Below are positions 23,475-31,825 of a stretch of DNA of 42,237 nucleotides, one piece after another (position 1 is the first letter of the stretch; the number at the start of each line of letters is the position of its first letter). This DNA is from JAVBOW01 sp031550615. GTDB taxonomy: Bacteria; Bacteroidota; Bacteroidia; Bacteroidales; Rikenellaceae. The stretch covers positions 1 through 42,237 of the forward strand of contig JAVBOL010000004.1 in NCBI GenBank assembly GCA_031550615.1. Reading direction: 5' to 3'. The notes below the pieces were generated by a model. It was not told where the DNA came from and made no database searches. It worked only from the letters and a program-made list of their open reading frames with translations. The translations under genes and the position numbers were made by a program.

Positions 23475-24713
23475 TTAACTCCCCCACGCCGTGGTGGTGA
23501 AGTAGTAGTCATTGCGTGCCGCACCCATAACGTCGGCGGGTGCGTAAAGCGCTATTCCGCAGAACGTGCGCACCGGGATCTCGACCGAATTGTGCGGCCC
23601 CCGGGGCATGATCGTGCTTGTGGACGCCTTATAGACCACCACCTGCGAGAGCGCCACGTCGAAGGCCGCGCGCAGGGGATCGCCCGCCGGTACGACCTGG
23701 TGCACCAGGTCCGCCATATCGAATTTGGTCGACACCGGACGGTCGTCGCTTGCGCGGTCGAAATGCTGTAACTTATCGTACGAGACATCTATCGCCGCCA
23801 TTTCGCCGCGGTATGAAGCATAGATGCCGCGCATCGCCTGGGCCAGGCGGTCCATCTTCGAGCAGTCGTAAAGCCCTATGGTCGCCGAACGCGCCACCCC
23901 GCTCATGTTGTTGTAATAGCTATAATACTTGCGGCAGACGGCAGCCAGACGCGCAGACGAAGCCATCAGGTCGGACAGCACCAGATCGTAGGGCAGACCC
24001 CACGAAATGATCTCGGCGGGCGAGGCGACAACCCAGCGTGTCTTATTGCGCAGAGCGTAAACCACCTCGGCCTCACCCATATAGCACGCGTCGAAAAGTA
24101 TATATTCGAACTCGCCGTCATGGATCGCACCGGCGAAACCTTCGAGGGCCATCTCTGTCGCGGTTCCTCCCGGAGTTCCCTCGCCGATAATGGTGCGGGT
24201 CTTCAAATCACCCAGCGACGGCAGCGGAGCGGCCTTAAGCAGCCCTCGCGGTCGTGGATTGAAGGTCCTTTCCACGGAAACGTCGGGCAGCCACCCCGAG
24301 CCGTGCGAACCCACCACAAGGCCGTAGCTGCGACCCGGGGCCAGCCTCTTGGCATCGTCGAGCACCGCGCGGAGAACATCGGGAGAGGATGAATTCTGGT
24401 ATTCGTATTTTACGAGCGTATCCATGTGCGCCTGGCCGTCCCGGGCGATGACCTCCATAAGCACAGGCGTGCGACCGTCGAAGCTGCGGTAGACGACCAC
24501 CCTGCCGCCCGAAAGCGCGCCTTTGCCGGCGGCGGTCAATATATCGTTGATATTGGCCGCCCCGTCGCCCGCCAGGGAGTTGTTGTACATGGCCATGTAG
24601 AAGATCAGCGTACGGTCGCTGTCCTGGTAGAAGCTGTAATCCGGCTGCTGGTCGTAAACCTCGCATCCGGCAAGGAGAAGGCACAGCGCAAGGGCATATC
24701 CGAAACGTTTCAT
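23475..24713 (-). CDS. clostripain-type cysteine peptidase (family C11), lipoprotein
   Basis: This 412-aa protein starts with a lipoprotein signal (LLLAGC, Cys17), so it is expected to be anchored to a membrane facing the periplasm or surface. It is a C11/clostripain peptidase: the caspase-like fold shows RTLIFYMAMYNNSL, the catalytic His in VVGSHGSGW (His137) and the catalytic Cys in ILFDACYMGEAEVVYALR (Cys210), then ASPAEIISWGLPYD. Clostripain-type enzymes usually cleave after Arg or Lys and mature by self-cleavage. It follows the DUF4919-type gene with no gap and is probably cotranscribed. Confidence 0.9.
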   Translation of the reverse strand: MKRFGYALALCLLLAGCEVYDQQPDYSFYQDSDRTLIFYMAMYNNSLAGDGAANINDILTAAGKGALSGGRVVVYRSFDGRTPVLMEVIARDGQAHMDTLVKYEYQNSSSPDVLRAVLDDAKRLAPGRSYGLVVGSHGSGWLPDVSVERTFNPRPRGLLKAAPLPSLGDLKTRTIIGEGTPGGTATEMALEGFAGAIHDGEFEYILFDACYMGEAEVVYALRNKTRWVVASPAEIISWGLPYDLVLSDLMASSARLAAVCRKYYSYYNNMSGVARSATIGLYDCSKMDRLAQAMRGIYASYRGEMAAIDVSYDKLQHFDRASDDRPVSTKFDMADLVHQVVPAGDPLRAAFDVALSQVVVYKASTSTIMPRGPHNSVEIPVRTFCGIALYAPADVMGAARNDYYFTTTAWGS

Positions 24714-25442
24714 CTATCTTATCTTTATTCCGTTAAAGGTCGCCCCACGGCGTTCCACCTCGGGCATGACCTCGGGTTTATTCCAGTAAACGCGCGAAAA
24801 GTCGAAGAAAAAACCCTTGACCTTTTCGCCGCGCACACCTATATCTATATACTCTACCGTGCGGGAGACCACGCGGCGGTTCGCGGCGTTGAATCCGAGC
24901 GAAGCCACCACGTCAGAAGCGTGCGAAAACGAAAGCACGGCCCACGGCGAGCGTTCGCTAACGCCCGTGCCCGACGAGCGGATGGTCTTCAGTATGCGCT
25001 CGACCCTCAGGGCATTGGTGCGCGCCGAGGCGGTATCGCCGAGTATCGTCTGGGCATAAGCCATAGTATTCAGCACCATGGGGTTGAACGGATCCTTAAG
25101 CATCGCGTGTCTGCCGCCGGCGATGATCCTCACGCACCCCAGCGAATCGGGCTCGGGCATGCTTTCGAGCACCGTGAGCATCTCGTCGACGCCGGGTGAG
25201 CTGTCCAGCGGCGAGTAGCCTGGCTGCCAGGCATAGCCGTAATAAAGGTAGTGGTACTCCTCGGGGGTGAGGCTGCGGTCGCCCCTCTGGTAGCGGGAAA
25301 AGAGCGCAGGATAGAAAAACGGCGAGGAGGTGTCGTTTATAGCGTTGAAAATGGCGTCGTTGTCGGGAGTGCGCACCTCTGTCTTCTGCGCCAGGGCAGG
25401 GACACAAAGCAGCATCGAGATCAAAAAAAACAGTTTTTTCAT
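24714..25442 (-). CDS. secreted DUF4919-type protein of unknown function
   Basis: This 242-aa protein has a signal peptide (MKKLFFLISMLLCVPALAQ). The mature sequence, with FFYPALFSRYQRGDRSLTPE, YHYLYYGYAWQPGYSP, PFNPMVLNTMAYAQTILGD and ending in FFFDFSRVYW, matches my memory of the Bacteroidales DUF4919 family; the family label is from memory, not a search. The frame is open to 25487 but the ATG at 25442 starts the signal peptide. It abuts the C11 peptidase gene (ATG directly after its stop), suggesting that the two act together at the cell envelope. The role is unknown. Confidence 0.8.
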   Translation of the reverse strand: MKKLFFLISMLLCVPALAQKTEVRTPDNDAIFNAINDTSSPFFYPALFSRYQRGDRSLTPEEYHYLYYGYAWQPGYSPLDSSPGVDEMLTVLESMPEPDSLGCVRIIAGGRHAMLKDPFNPMVLNTMAYAQTILGDTASARTNALRVERILKTIRSSGTGVSERSPWAVLSFSHASDVVASLGFNAANRRVVSRTVEYIDIGVRGEKVKGFFFDFSRVYWNKPEVMPEVERRGATFNGIKIR

Positions 25443-25506
25443 AATTCCGTCCGAGGGTCTACCATTAGATAACGGCCATCGCGGCACTAAATTGCGGCAA
25501 CGACGG

Positions 25507-25514
25507 CAAAGGTA
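25507..25514 (-). promoter_or_regulatory. -7 promoter element for the DUF4919-C11 pair
   Basis: The minus strand reads TACCTTTG (TAnnTTTG), 64 nt before the ATG at 25442. No clear -33 element is seen. Confidence 0.45.
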
Positions 25515-25607
25515 ATGTTTTTTATCCCGCGCGGCACTATAATTTTGGCTTATGGCGATATAAAATCATTCGATGGGCCGGATGCGGGTAATTCGGTTCG
25601 GAATTTG

Positions 25608-25615
25608 TAACTTTG
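25608..25615 (+). promoter_or_regulatory. -7 promoter element for rubrerythrin
   Basis: TAACTTTG matches TAnnTTTG, with about 35 nt of leader before the ATG at 25655. Confidence 0.5.
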
Positions 25616-25654
25616 CGGAAAACCAATTTAAAACAACCATAAAAAATCATAGTT

Positions 25655-26230
25655 ATGAAAAGCATCAAAGGCACACAAACAGAACAGAACCTGCTTAAAT
25701 CCTTCGCAGGTGAGTCGCAGGCGCGCAACCGCTACACCTTCTTCGCCAGCGTGGCCAAGAAAGAGGGATTCGAACAGATAGCCGCGGTATTCACCGAAAC
25801 GGCTGAACAGGAGAAAGAGCACGCCAAACGTTTCTTCAAATTCCTCGAAGGCGGCATGGTCGAGATCACCGCCTCGTTCCCCGCAGGGAAGATCGGCAAG
25901 ACGCAGGAAAACCTGCTCTCCGCCGCAGAAGGAGAGAATGAGGAGTGGAGCGACCTCTACCCCCAATTCGCCGAGATCGCCCAAAGGGAAGGCTTCGACC
26001 AGATAGCCAAAGTGTGGCTTGCCATCGCAAGCGTGGAGCGCGAACACGAGCGCCGCTACCGCGCCCTGCTGGAAAGGGTGATAGAAGATAAGGTATTCGA
26101 ACGCGACGAGCCCATCGAGTGGCAGTGCCGCAACTGCGGGTACGTACACACGGGCGAGGAGGCTCCCGACATGTGCCCCTCGTGCGCGCACCCCCAGGGC
26201 TATTTCGAGCCGATGAAACAGAATTATTAG
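25655..26230 (+). CDS. rubrerythrin
   Basis: This 191-aa non-haem di-iron protein reduces hydrogen peroxide and protects anaerobes from oxygen. The N-terminal four-helix domain carries the E-x-x-x-x-x-x-Y and E-x-x-H iron ligands (GESQARNRYTFFASVAKKEG, AEQEKEHAKRFFKFLEGG, IASVEREHERRYRAL), and the C-terminal rubredoxin-like domain (about 155-191) has two C-x-x-C pairs, WQCRNCGYVHTGEEAPDMCP and following SC. Length and layout match classic rubrerythrin. It has its own promoter and terminator. Confidence 0.96.
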   Translation: MKSIKGTQTEQNLLKSFAGESQARNRYTFFASVAKKEGFEQIAAVFTETAEQEKEHAKRFFKFLEGGMVEITASFPAGKIGKTQENLLSAAEGENEEWSDLYPQFAEIAQREGFDQIAKVWLAIASVEREHERRYRALLERVIEDKVFERDEPIEWQCRNCGYVHTGEEAPDMCPSCAHPQGYFEPMKQNY

Positions 26231-26250
26231 TACCGTTATAAAACCCTGAG

Positions 26251-26285
26251 CGGCCGCCTTTTCAGGCGGCCGTTTCTTTTTTTGT
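26251..26285 (+). terminator. rho-independent terminator of rubrerythrin
   Basis: CGGCCGCC TTTTCA GGCGGCCG is an 8-bp GC stem with a 6-nt loop followed by TTTCTTTTTTTT. Confidence 0.88.
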
Positions 26286-26303
26286 CATTTTGTCCGTTTA
26301 AAA

Positions 26304-26334
26304 TTGGTTTAATTGGTCAGAATTTATATTTTTG
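26304..26334 (+). promoter_or_regulatory. promoter of the FadR-type regulator
   Basis: TTG at 26304-26306, a 20-bp spacer and TATTTTTG at 26327-26334 form a full two-part promoter. The -7 element ends 7 nt before the ATG at 26342, so the leader should be only a few nucleotides. Confidence 0.65.
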
Positions 26335-26341
26335 CGTCACT

Positions 26342-27046
26342 ATGAATACTGAAATGCTACTAAAGACTGGTGGGGCCTCTTCGGACGCGGTTATCCACCA
26401 CATAAAGAACATGCTCCAGAAAGGCGAGTTGGAACCGGGCAGCCGCCTTCCTGCCGAGCGCAAACTCGCCGAGGAGCTCAACGTGGGACGCACCCATGTG
26501 CGTAACGCGCTGCAAAAACTCGAATTCTACGGCATCGTGCAGACCTTCCCGCAGAGCGGCTCGGTGATCGCCGAGATGAAAATCAACGCGATAGAGGGAC
26601 TGATCTCGGACGTGCTCAAGATCGAGGAATACGACTTCCGCTCGCTGGTCGAAATGAGGGTGATCCTCGAAACGCAAGCCGCCCGCCTGTGCGCCCTGAA
26701 CCGCACCGAAGAGGAAATAGAGGTCATCCGCGCGGCGATGGAGGATTTTATCGCGCACTTCGACACCCCGCAGCGTGTCGAAAAGGACTTCATTTTCCAC
26801 CGCGCCATAGCCCAGGGCAGCCACAACAGCGTACTCGGCTCGATGCTGCTTATCATAACGCCTGACATACTGCGCCAGTATGAGAAATACCGCGTCTGCT
26901 CGGTACCCCAGCAGCAGGTGATCGCCGAGCACGAGGAGATGTTCAACTGCATAGCCTCCCACGACGCCGACCGCGCCGAGCGCATCATGCGCGAACACCT
27001 GGCCAACGTGGCGCGCACGGCACAGGAGATCACTGAAAAAATCTGA
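26342..27046 (+). CDS. GntR-family transcriptional regulator, FadR (FCD) type
   Basis: This 234-aa regulator has an N-terminal winged helix (about 15-80: HHIKNMLQKGELEPGSRLPA, ERKLAEELNVGRTHVRNAL, FPQSGSVI) and a C-terminal FCD ligand-binding helical domain (about 100-230). In the latter, KDFIFHRAI, AEHEEMFNCI and REHLANV supply the Asp and three His residues that usually bind a metal ion in FCD proteins, where a carboxylate effector sits. Its target is unknown; divergence or adjacency does not single one out. The ATG at 26342 is chosen over the upstream frame because it follows a good promoter. Confidence 0.9.
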   Translation: MNTEMLLKTGGASSDAVIHHIKNMLQKGELEPGSRLPAERKLAEELNVGRTHVRNALQKLEFYGIVQTFPQSGSVIAEMKINAIEGLISDVLKIEEYDFRSLVEMRVILETQAARLCALNRTEEEIEVIRAAMEDFIAHFDTPQRVEKDFIFHRAIAQGSHNSVLGSMLLIITPDILRQYEKYRVCSVPQQQVIAEHEEMFNCIASHDADRAERIMREHLANVARTAQEITEKI

Positions 27047-27069
27047 TCCGCACATATATGGCAAACCTC

Positions 27070-27103
27070 CGCCCGCTTTGCGGACGGGGGATTGTTTTTT
27101 TTC
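27070..27103 (+). terminator. terminator after the FadR-type regulator
   Basis: The GC-rich imperfect hairpin CCGCCCGC TTT GCGGACGG (one mismatch) is followed shortly by a run of eight T residues. It lies 20-odd bp after the regulator stop and before the ettA promoter. Confidence 0.65.
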
Positions 27104-27104
27104 G

Positions 27105-27112
27105 TACATTTG
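27105..27112 (+). promoter_or_regulatory. -7 promoter element of the ettA operon
   Basis: TACATTTG matches TAnnTTTG, 24 nt before the ettA ATG at 27137. It would drive ettA-hisS-ctp-dedA-aroE. Confidence 0.55.
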
Positions 27113-27136
27113 TTCCCGATTAATTAAAAAACCCAC

Positions 27137-28807
27137 ATGGCAGACGAAAAAATTATTTTTTCGATGGTCGGCGTAAGCAAGACCTTCACCAACCAGAAAA
27201 AAGTACTCAACGACATATACCTCTCGTTTTTCTACGGGGCCAAGATCGGCATCATCGGCCTTAACGGCTCGGGTAAGTCGACCCTGATGAAGATCATCGC
27301 AGGGGTCGAAAAGAACTTCCAGGGCGAGGTGGTCTTCTCGCCGGGTTACAGCGTGGGATACCTCGAACAGGAGCCCCAACTCGACGACAGCAAGACCGTA
27401 AAGGAGATCGTGCAAGAGGGCTGCGCCGAAGTGATGGCGCTGCTCAAGGAGTATGAGCAGATCAACGAGAAGTTCATGGAACCGATGGACGACGACCAGA
27501 TGGCAAAGCTCATCGAGCGCCAGGGCGAGTTGACCGAGCAGATCGACCACGTCAACGGCTGGGAGATCGACAGCGTGCTGGAAAGGGCTATGGACGCCCT
27601 GCGATGCCCCGAGCCCGACGAGCCCATCAAGCACCTTTCGGGGGGTGAGCGCCGCCGCGTGGCGCTGTGCCGCCTGTTGCTGCAACAGCCCGACGTGCTG
27701 CTTCTGGATGAGCCGACCAACCACCTGGACGCCGAGAGCGTCGAATGGCTGGAGCAATTCCTGCAACAGTACAAAGGTACGGTCATCGCCATCACCCACG
27801 ACCGTTACTTCCTCGACAACGTTGCCGGTTGGATCCTCGAACTTGACCGCGGCGAGGGCATCCCCTGGAAGGGCAACTTCTCGGGTTGGCTTGAACAGAA
27901 GGCCAAGCGCCTGGAAATGGAGGAAAAACAGGAATCCAAGCGCCGCAAGACCCTCGAACGCGAGTTGGAATGGGTGCGCATGGGCGCCAAGGGCCGCCAG
28001 GCCAAGAGCAAGGCGCGCCTTTCGGCCTACGACAGGATGCTCAACGAGGATACCAAACAGAAAGAGGAAAAACTCGAAATATTCATCCCCAACGGCCCGC
28101 GCCTGGGCGACGTGGTGATCGAGGCCCACGGCGTGAGCAAGGCTTTCGGCGACCGCCTGTTGTATGAAAACCTCGAATTCACGCTGCCCCCCGCGGGTAT
28201 AGTGGGTATCATAGGCCCCAACGGCACGGGTAAGACCACGCTTTTCCGCCTGATAATGGGGCTCGAAAAGCCCACCTCGGGCAGTTTCAAGGTCGGCGAA
28301 ACGGTGAAACTGGCCTACGTCGACCAGCAGCACTCCTCTATCGACCCCGAAAAGAGCGTCTACGAGGTGATCTCGCAGAACAGCGACATCATCATGCTCG
28401 GCAACCGTTCGATGAACGCACGCGCATACGTGTCGCGTTTCAACTTCTCGGGCTCCGACCAGGAGAAGAAGTGCGGAATCCTCTCGGGCGGCGAACGCAA
28501 CCGCCTACACCTGGCCCTGGCCCTCAAAGAGGAGGGCAACGTGCTGCTGCTCGACGAGCCGACCAACGACATCGACGTGAACACGCTGCGCGCGTTGGAG
28601 GAGGGCCTGGAAAACTTCGCCGGATGCGCCGTGGTGATCTCGCACGACCGCTGGTTCCTGGACCGCGTGGCCACCCACATCCTCTCCTTCGAGGGCGATT
28701 CGCAGGTGGTCTTCTTCGAGGGCGGTTACAGCGAATACGAAGAGCACAAGAAAAAGATGGGCGACACGACCCCGCACCGCGTGAAATATAAGAAACTGAT
28801 GGAGTAA
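27137..28807 (+). CDS. ettA: energy-dependent translational throttle protein EttA (ABC-F ATPase)
   Basis: EttA is a soluble ABC-F protein that binds the ribosomal E site and gates early elongation according to the ATP/ADP state. The 556-aa protein has two ABC domains without membrane segments: Walker A GLNGSGKST (about 41-49), signature LSGGERRRVALCRLLL, Walker B LLLDEPTNHLDAESVEWLEQ (in part), and second Walker A GPNGTGKTT (about 360), LSGGERNRLHLALAL, LLLDEPTNDIDVNTLRALEE. The EttA-type arm insert lies in the first domain, and the P-site contacting linker in the middle is K/R-rich (SKRRKTLERELEWVRMGAKG). It overlaps hisS by one base. Confidence 0.95.
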   Translation: MADEKIIFSMVGVSKTFTNQKKVLNDIYLSFFYGAKIGIIGLNGSGKSTLMKIIAGVEKNFQGEVVFSPGYSVGYLEQEPQLDDSKTVKEIVQEGCAEVMALLKEYEQINEKFMEPMDDDQMAKLIERQGELTEQIDHVNGWEIDSVLERAMDALRCPEPDEPIKHLSGGERRRVALCRLLLQQPDVLLLDEPTNHLDAESVEWLEQFLQQYKGTVIAITHDRYFLDNVAGWILELDRGEGIPWKGNFSGWLEQKAKRLEMEEKQESKRRKTLERELEWVRMGAKGRQAKSKARLSAYDRMLNEDTKQKEEKLEIFIPNGPRLGDVVIEAHGVSKAFGDRLLYENLEFTLPPAGIVGIIGPNGTGKTTLFRLIMGLEKPTSGSFKVGETVKLAYVDQQHSSIDPEKSVYEVISQNSDIIMLGNRSMNARAYVSRFNFSGSDQEKKCGILSGGERNRLHLALALKEEGNVLLLDEPTNDIDVNTLRALEEGLENFAGCAVVISHDRWFLDRVATHILSFEGDSQVVFFEGGYSEYEEHKKKMGDTTPHRVKYKKLME

Positions 28808-30168
28808 TGGCCGTTCAGAAACCCTCCATACCCAAAGGCACACGCGACTTCTCCCCTGTGGAGATGATCCGGCGCAACTACATGTTCGACACGATCCGCA
28901 GCGTGTTCAAGGCGCACGGATTCCTGCCGCTCGAAACCCCCGCGATGGAGAACCTGGCGACCCTGACGGGCAAGTACGGCGAGGAGGGCGACAAACTTCT
29001 GTTCAAGATACTTAACTCGGGTGACTTCACCGATAAGATCACATCGGAAAACATATCTTCACCGGCGACCCTGGCCGCCCGCATCTGCGAAAAGGGGCTG
29101 CGTTATGACCTCACGGTGCCTTTCGCCCGCTATGTGGTGATGCACCAGAGCGAGATCGCATTCCCTTTCCGCCGCTACCAGGTGCAGCCCGTGTGGCGCG
29201 CCGACCGTCCGCAAAAGGGGCGCTACCGCGAATTCTACCAGTGCGACGTCGATATTATCGGCAGCCGCAGCCTGGTCAACGAGGCCGAGCTGGTGCAGAT
29301 CGTAGAGGCCGTTTTCTCGCGCCTGGGGATTAACGTGACACTTAAGGTAAACAACCGTAAGATACTCTACGCCATAGCTGAAATGATGGGCGCGCCGGAC
29401 AAGGTGATCGACATCACGGTGGCAATAGACAAACTCGACAAGATCGGCATGGACGCCGTTTGCGCCGAATTGGCGGACAAAGGCATAGCGCCCGAAGCGG
29501 TAGAAAAGCTAAAACCGATTCTTGAGTTGGGCGGTTCCAACGAGCAGAAACTCGCCACGATAAAAGGACTGGTCGCCTCGTCGCAAACCGGGCTCAAGGG
29601 TATAGAAGAGATGGAGACCATGCTGCGCTACGCCGATGCGCTGGGATGCAAACTCAATATCGAGATCGACCTCTCGCTGGCGCGCGGACTGAATTACTAC
29701 ACCGGGGCGATATTCGAGGTCAAGGCGCTCGACGACCAGATCGGCAGCATCTGCGGCGGCGGGCGCTACGACGACCTGACCGGCATATTCGGCATGCCGG
29801 ACACCTCGGGCGTGGGTATTTCATTCGGCGCCGACCGCATCTACGACGTGATGACGGGACTCGGCCTGTTCCCCGCCGACGCCGAACTTTCGACCAGGGT
29901 GATATTCATCAACTTCGGCGGCGACGAGGAGGTTTGCTCGATGCAGTTGCTGACGGCCCTGCGCGCAAAAGGCATCGTGGCCGAGATCTACCCCGACCCC
30001 GCCAAGATCAAAAAACAGATGGACTACGCCAACCGCCGCTCGATCCCCTATGTGGCTATCGTGGGCAGCGAGGAGGTGCAACGCAAACAAATAACGATAA
30101 AAAACATGGTCACGGGAGAGCAACGCACCATTGCGTTCGACGATCTGGCGGCTGAAAATTTCGCATAA
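28807..30168 (+). CDS. hisS: histidyl-tRNA synthetase
   Basis: HisS charges tRNA-His with histidine. The 453-aa class II synthetase has KGTRDFSPVEMIRRNYMFDT at the N-terminus, motif 2 RRYQVQPVWRADRPQKGRYR and EFYQCDVDIIG, the histidine-specific LARGLNYYTGAIFEV, motif 3-type ICGGGRYDDL and GVGISFGADRI, and the C-terminal anticodon-binding domain (about 350-445). Its ATG overlaps the ettA stop (TAATG), implying translational coupling. Confidence 0.96.
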   Translation: MAVQKPSIPKGTRDFSPVEMIRRNYMFDTIRSVFKAHGFLPLETPAMENLATLTGKYGEEGDKLLFKILNSGDFTDKITSENISSPATLAARICEKGLRYDLTVPFARYVVMHQSEIAFPFRRYQVQPVWRADRPQKGRYREFYQCDVDIIGSRSLVNEAELVQIVEAVFSRLGINVTLKVNNRKILYAIAEMMGAPDKVIDITVAIDKLDKIGMDAVCAELADKGIAPEAVEKLKPILELGGSNEQKLATIKGLVASSQTGLKGIEEMETMLRYADALGCKLNIEIDLSLARGLNYYTGAIFEVKALDDQIGSICGGGRYDDLTGIFGMPDTSGVGISFGADRIYDVMTGLGLFPADAELSTRVIFINFGGDEEVCSMQLLTALRAKGIVAEIYPDPAKIKKQMDYANRRSIPYVAIVGSEEVQRKQITIKNMVTGEQRTIAFDDLAAENFA

Positions 30169-30171
30169 CGT

Positions 30172-31821
30172 ATGAAAAGATTGATCCTTGGCGTCTTCGC
30201 CTTCAGCTTGACCCTACCCGTTACGACCATTGCGCAACAGTCGCCGCAAGCGCAGCAAATACTGCAACAGCTCCAGCAGCAACAACAGCCGCAAACGCCT
30301 ATGAGCGAGGCCGAAAGGGCTGCCAGTGCACAACTCCAGAAATTCGTGCAGTTCTACCGCTACCTCAACGGCACATACGTCGACTCGCTGCAAAACGCCA
30401 GCCTCGTGGAAACGGCCATCACCTCGATGCTCGGCAAACTGGACCCCCACTCTGCGTATATCTCAGCCAAGGAGATGAAGTCGGTGAACGACTCTTTCGC
30501 AGGCAGTTTCAGCGGCATAGGCATCGAATTCAACATCCATAACGACACCCTGCTGGTGGTCAACACCACTATCGGGGGACCGTCGGATAAAGTAGGCGTG
30601 CTGCCCAACGATCGCATCGTGGAGATCGACGGGGTGAGCTGCATAGGCATCGCGCAAGCCGACGTACCGGGCAAACTGCGCGGCCCCAAAGGCTCCGAGA
30701 TCGACATAACGGTCGTGCGCAACGGCGCCCGCGAACCGTTCCGTTTCCATATCGTACGCGACAATATTCCCATCAAATCCGTAGACGCCGCATACATGCT
30801 CGACGGCAAAACGGGATACGTAAAGGTGAACCGTTTCGCCGGGACGACAGGTGCGGAGCTCAGCGAATCGCTCGGCAAACTCGGCAAGATAGACGCCCTG
30901 GTGCTCGACCTGAGGGGCAACGGCGGCGGACTGCTGCCCCAGGCCATCGACGTCAGCTCGATGTTCCTCAAAAAGGGACAAACCGTCGTTTCGACCGAAG
31001 GGCGCATGATAGGCACCGAATCGTACCCAGCCAAGGAGGACGGCCTCTACACCAAAGAGCGCCTGGTGGTGCTGATCGACGAGAACTCGGCATCGGCCAG
31101 CGAAATCGTGTCGGGTGCGATGCAGGATTGGGACCGCGGGCTCATCGTAGGCCGCCGCAGCTTCGGCAAGGGTCTGGTGCAGCGCCAGATGCCCCTCTCC
31201 GACGGTTCGGCGGTAAGGATCACCGTAGCGCGTTACCACACCCCCACGGGCCGCGTCATACAGCGCCCGTTCGAAATGGGTAATAAAGAGGCCTATTATG
31301 AGGCCCACCACGACCGTTTCGACCATCGCGGGGCCGACACGCTTCCCGGCGCCGACTCGCTCAAATACAAGACCCTGCGCCTGGGGCGCACCGTATACGG
31401 CGGAGGCGGCATACGTCCCGACGTCTACGCAGCCGCCGATACCACCGGATTTTCAATGTACTGGGCCAAACTCGCACGCGCCGGGGTCATGAATGAATAC
31501 GTGATATCTTACATAGCCCAGAACCGCGACAAACTCATGGCGCCATACGGCGATTTCGACACTTTCAACGCCTCATTCGTTTTCGACGATCAGATGATCG
31601 CGGATATGGTCGCCCTGGGCCAGAAGCGCGGGGTCGAGCCCGACGAGCAGGGACTCGCCAGGTCAAAGGAGAAACTCGCCCTGCAAGCCAAAGGACTGTT
31701 CGCCCAGAAACTCTGGACGGTCAACGAATTCTACCGCGTGGTCAATGTGCAGGACCCCGTAATAACGCGCGCCAAAGAGGTCCTCTCGGATAAAGAGTGG
31801 AAAAAATACATGTCGCGATAG
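30172..31821 (+). CDS. S41-family C-terminal processing peptidase (Ctp/Prc type)
   Basis: This 549-aa secreted serine peptidase has a signal peptide (MKRLILGVFAFSLTLPVTTIAQQ), a glutamine-rich stretch at about 24-45, an N-terminal helical cap (FYRYLNGTYVDSLQNASLVE), a PDZ domain (about 105-190), and the S41 catalytic core. The Ser-Lys dyad is visible: Ser308 in ENSASASEIVSGAMQDWDRG and Lys333 in RRSFGKGLVQRQMPL. Ctp enzymes trim or degrade periplasmic proteins from their C-termini. A long extra C-terminal helical region (about 400-549) contains FSMYWAKLARAGVMNEYVIS. It starts 3 bp after hisS and 4 bp before the DedA gene. Confidence 0.93.
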   Translation: MKRLILGVFAFSLTLPVTTIAQQSPQAQQILQQLQQQQQPQTPMSEAERAASAQLQKFVQFYRYLNGTYVDSLQNASLVETAITSMLGKLDPHSAYISAKEMKSVNDSFAGSFSGIGIEFNIHNDTLLVVNTTIGGPSDKVGVLPNDRIVEIDGVSCIGIAQADVPGKLRGPKGSEIDITVVRNGAREPFRFHIVRDNIPIKSVDAAYMLDGKTGYVKVNRFAGTTGAELSESLGKLGKIDALVLDLRGNGGGLLPQAIDVSSMFLKKGQTVVSTEGRMIGTESYPAKEDGLYTKERLVVLIDENSASASEIVSGAMQDWDRGLIVGRRSFGKGLVQRQMPLSDGSAVRITVARYHTPTGRVIQRPFEMGNKEAYYEAHHDRFDHRGADTLPGADSLKYKTLRLGRTVYGGGGIRPDVYAAADTTGFSMYWAKLARAGVMNEYVISYIAQNRDKLMAPYGDFDTFNASFVFDDQMIADMVALGQKRGVEPDEQGLARSKEKLALQAKGLFAQKLWTVNEFYRVVNVQDPVITRAKEVLSDKEWKKYMSR

Positions 31822-31825
31822 CCCC

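Noticed and set aside
26360..28333. 657-codon minus-strand open frame across the FadR-type regulator and ettA
   Set aside because: It spans two well-supported plus-strand genes and their promoter; the product has no domain and reads as codon-bias shadow.
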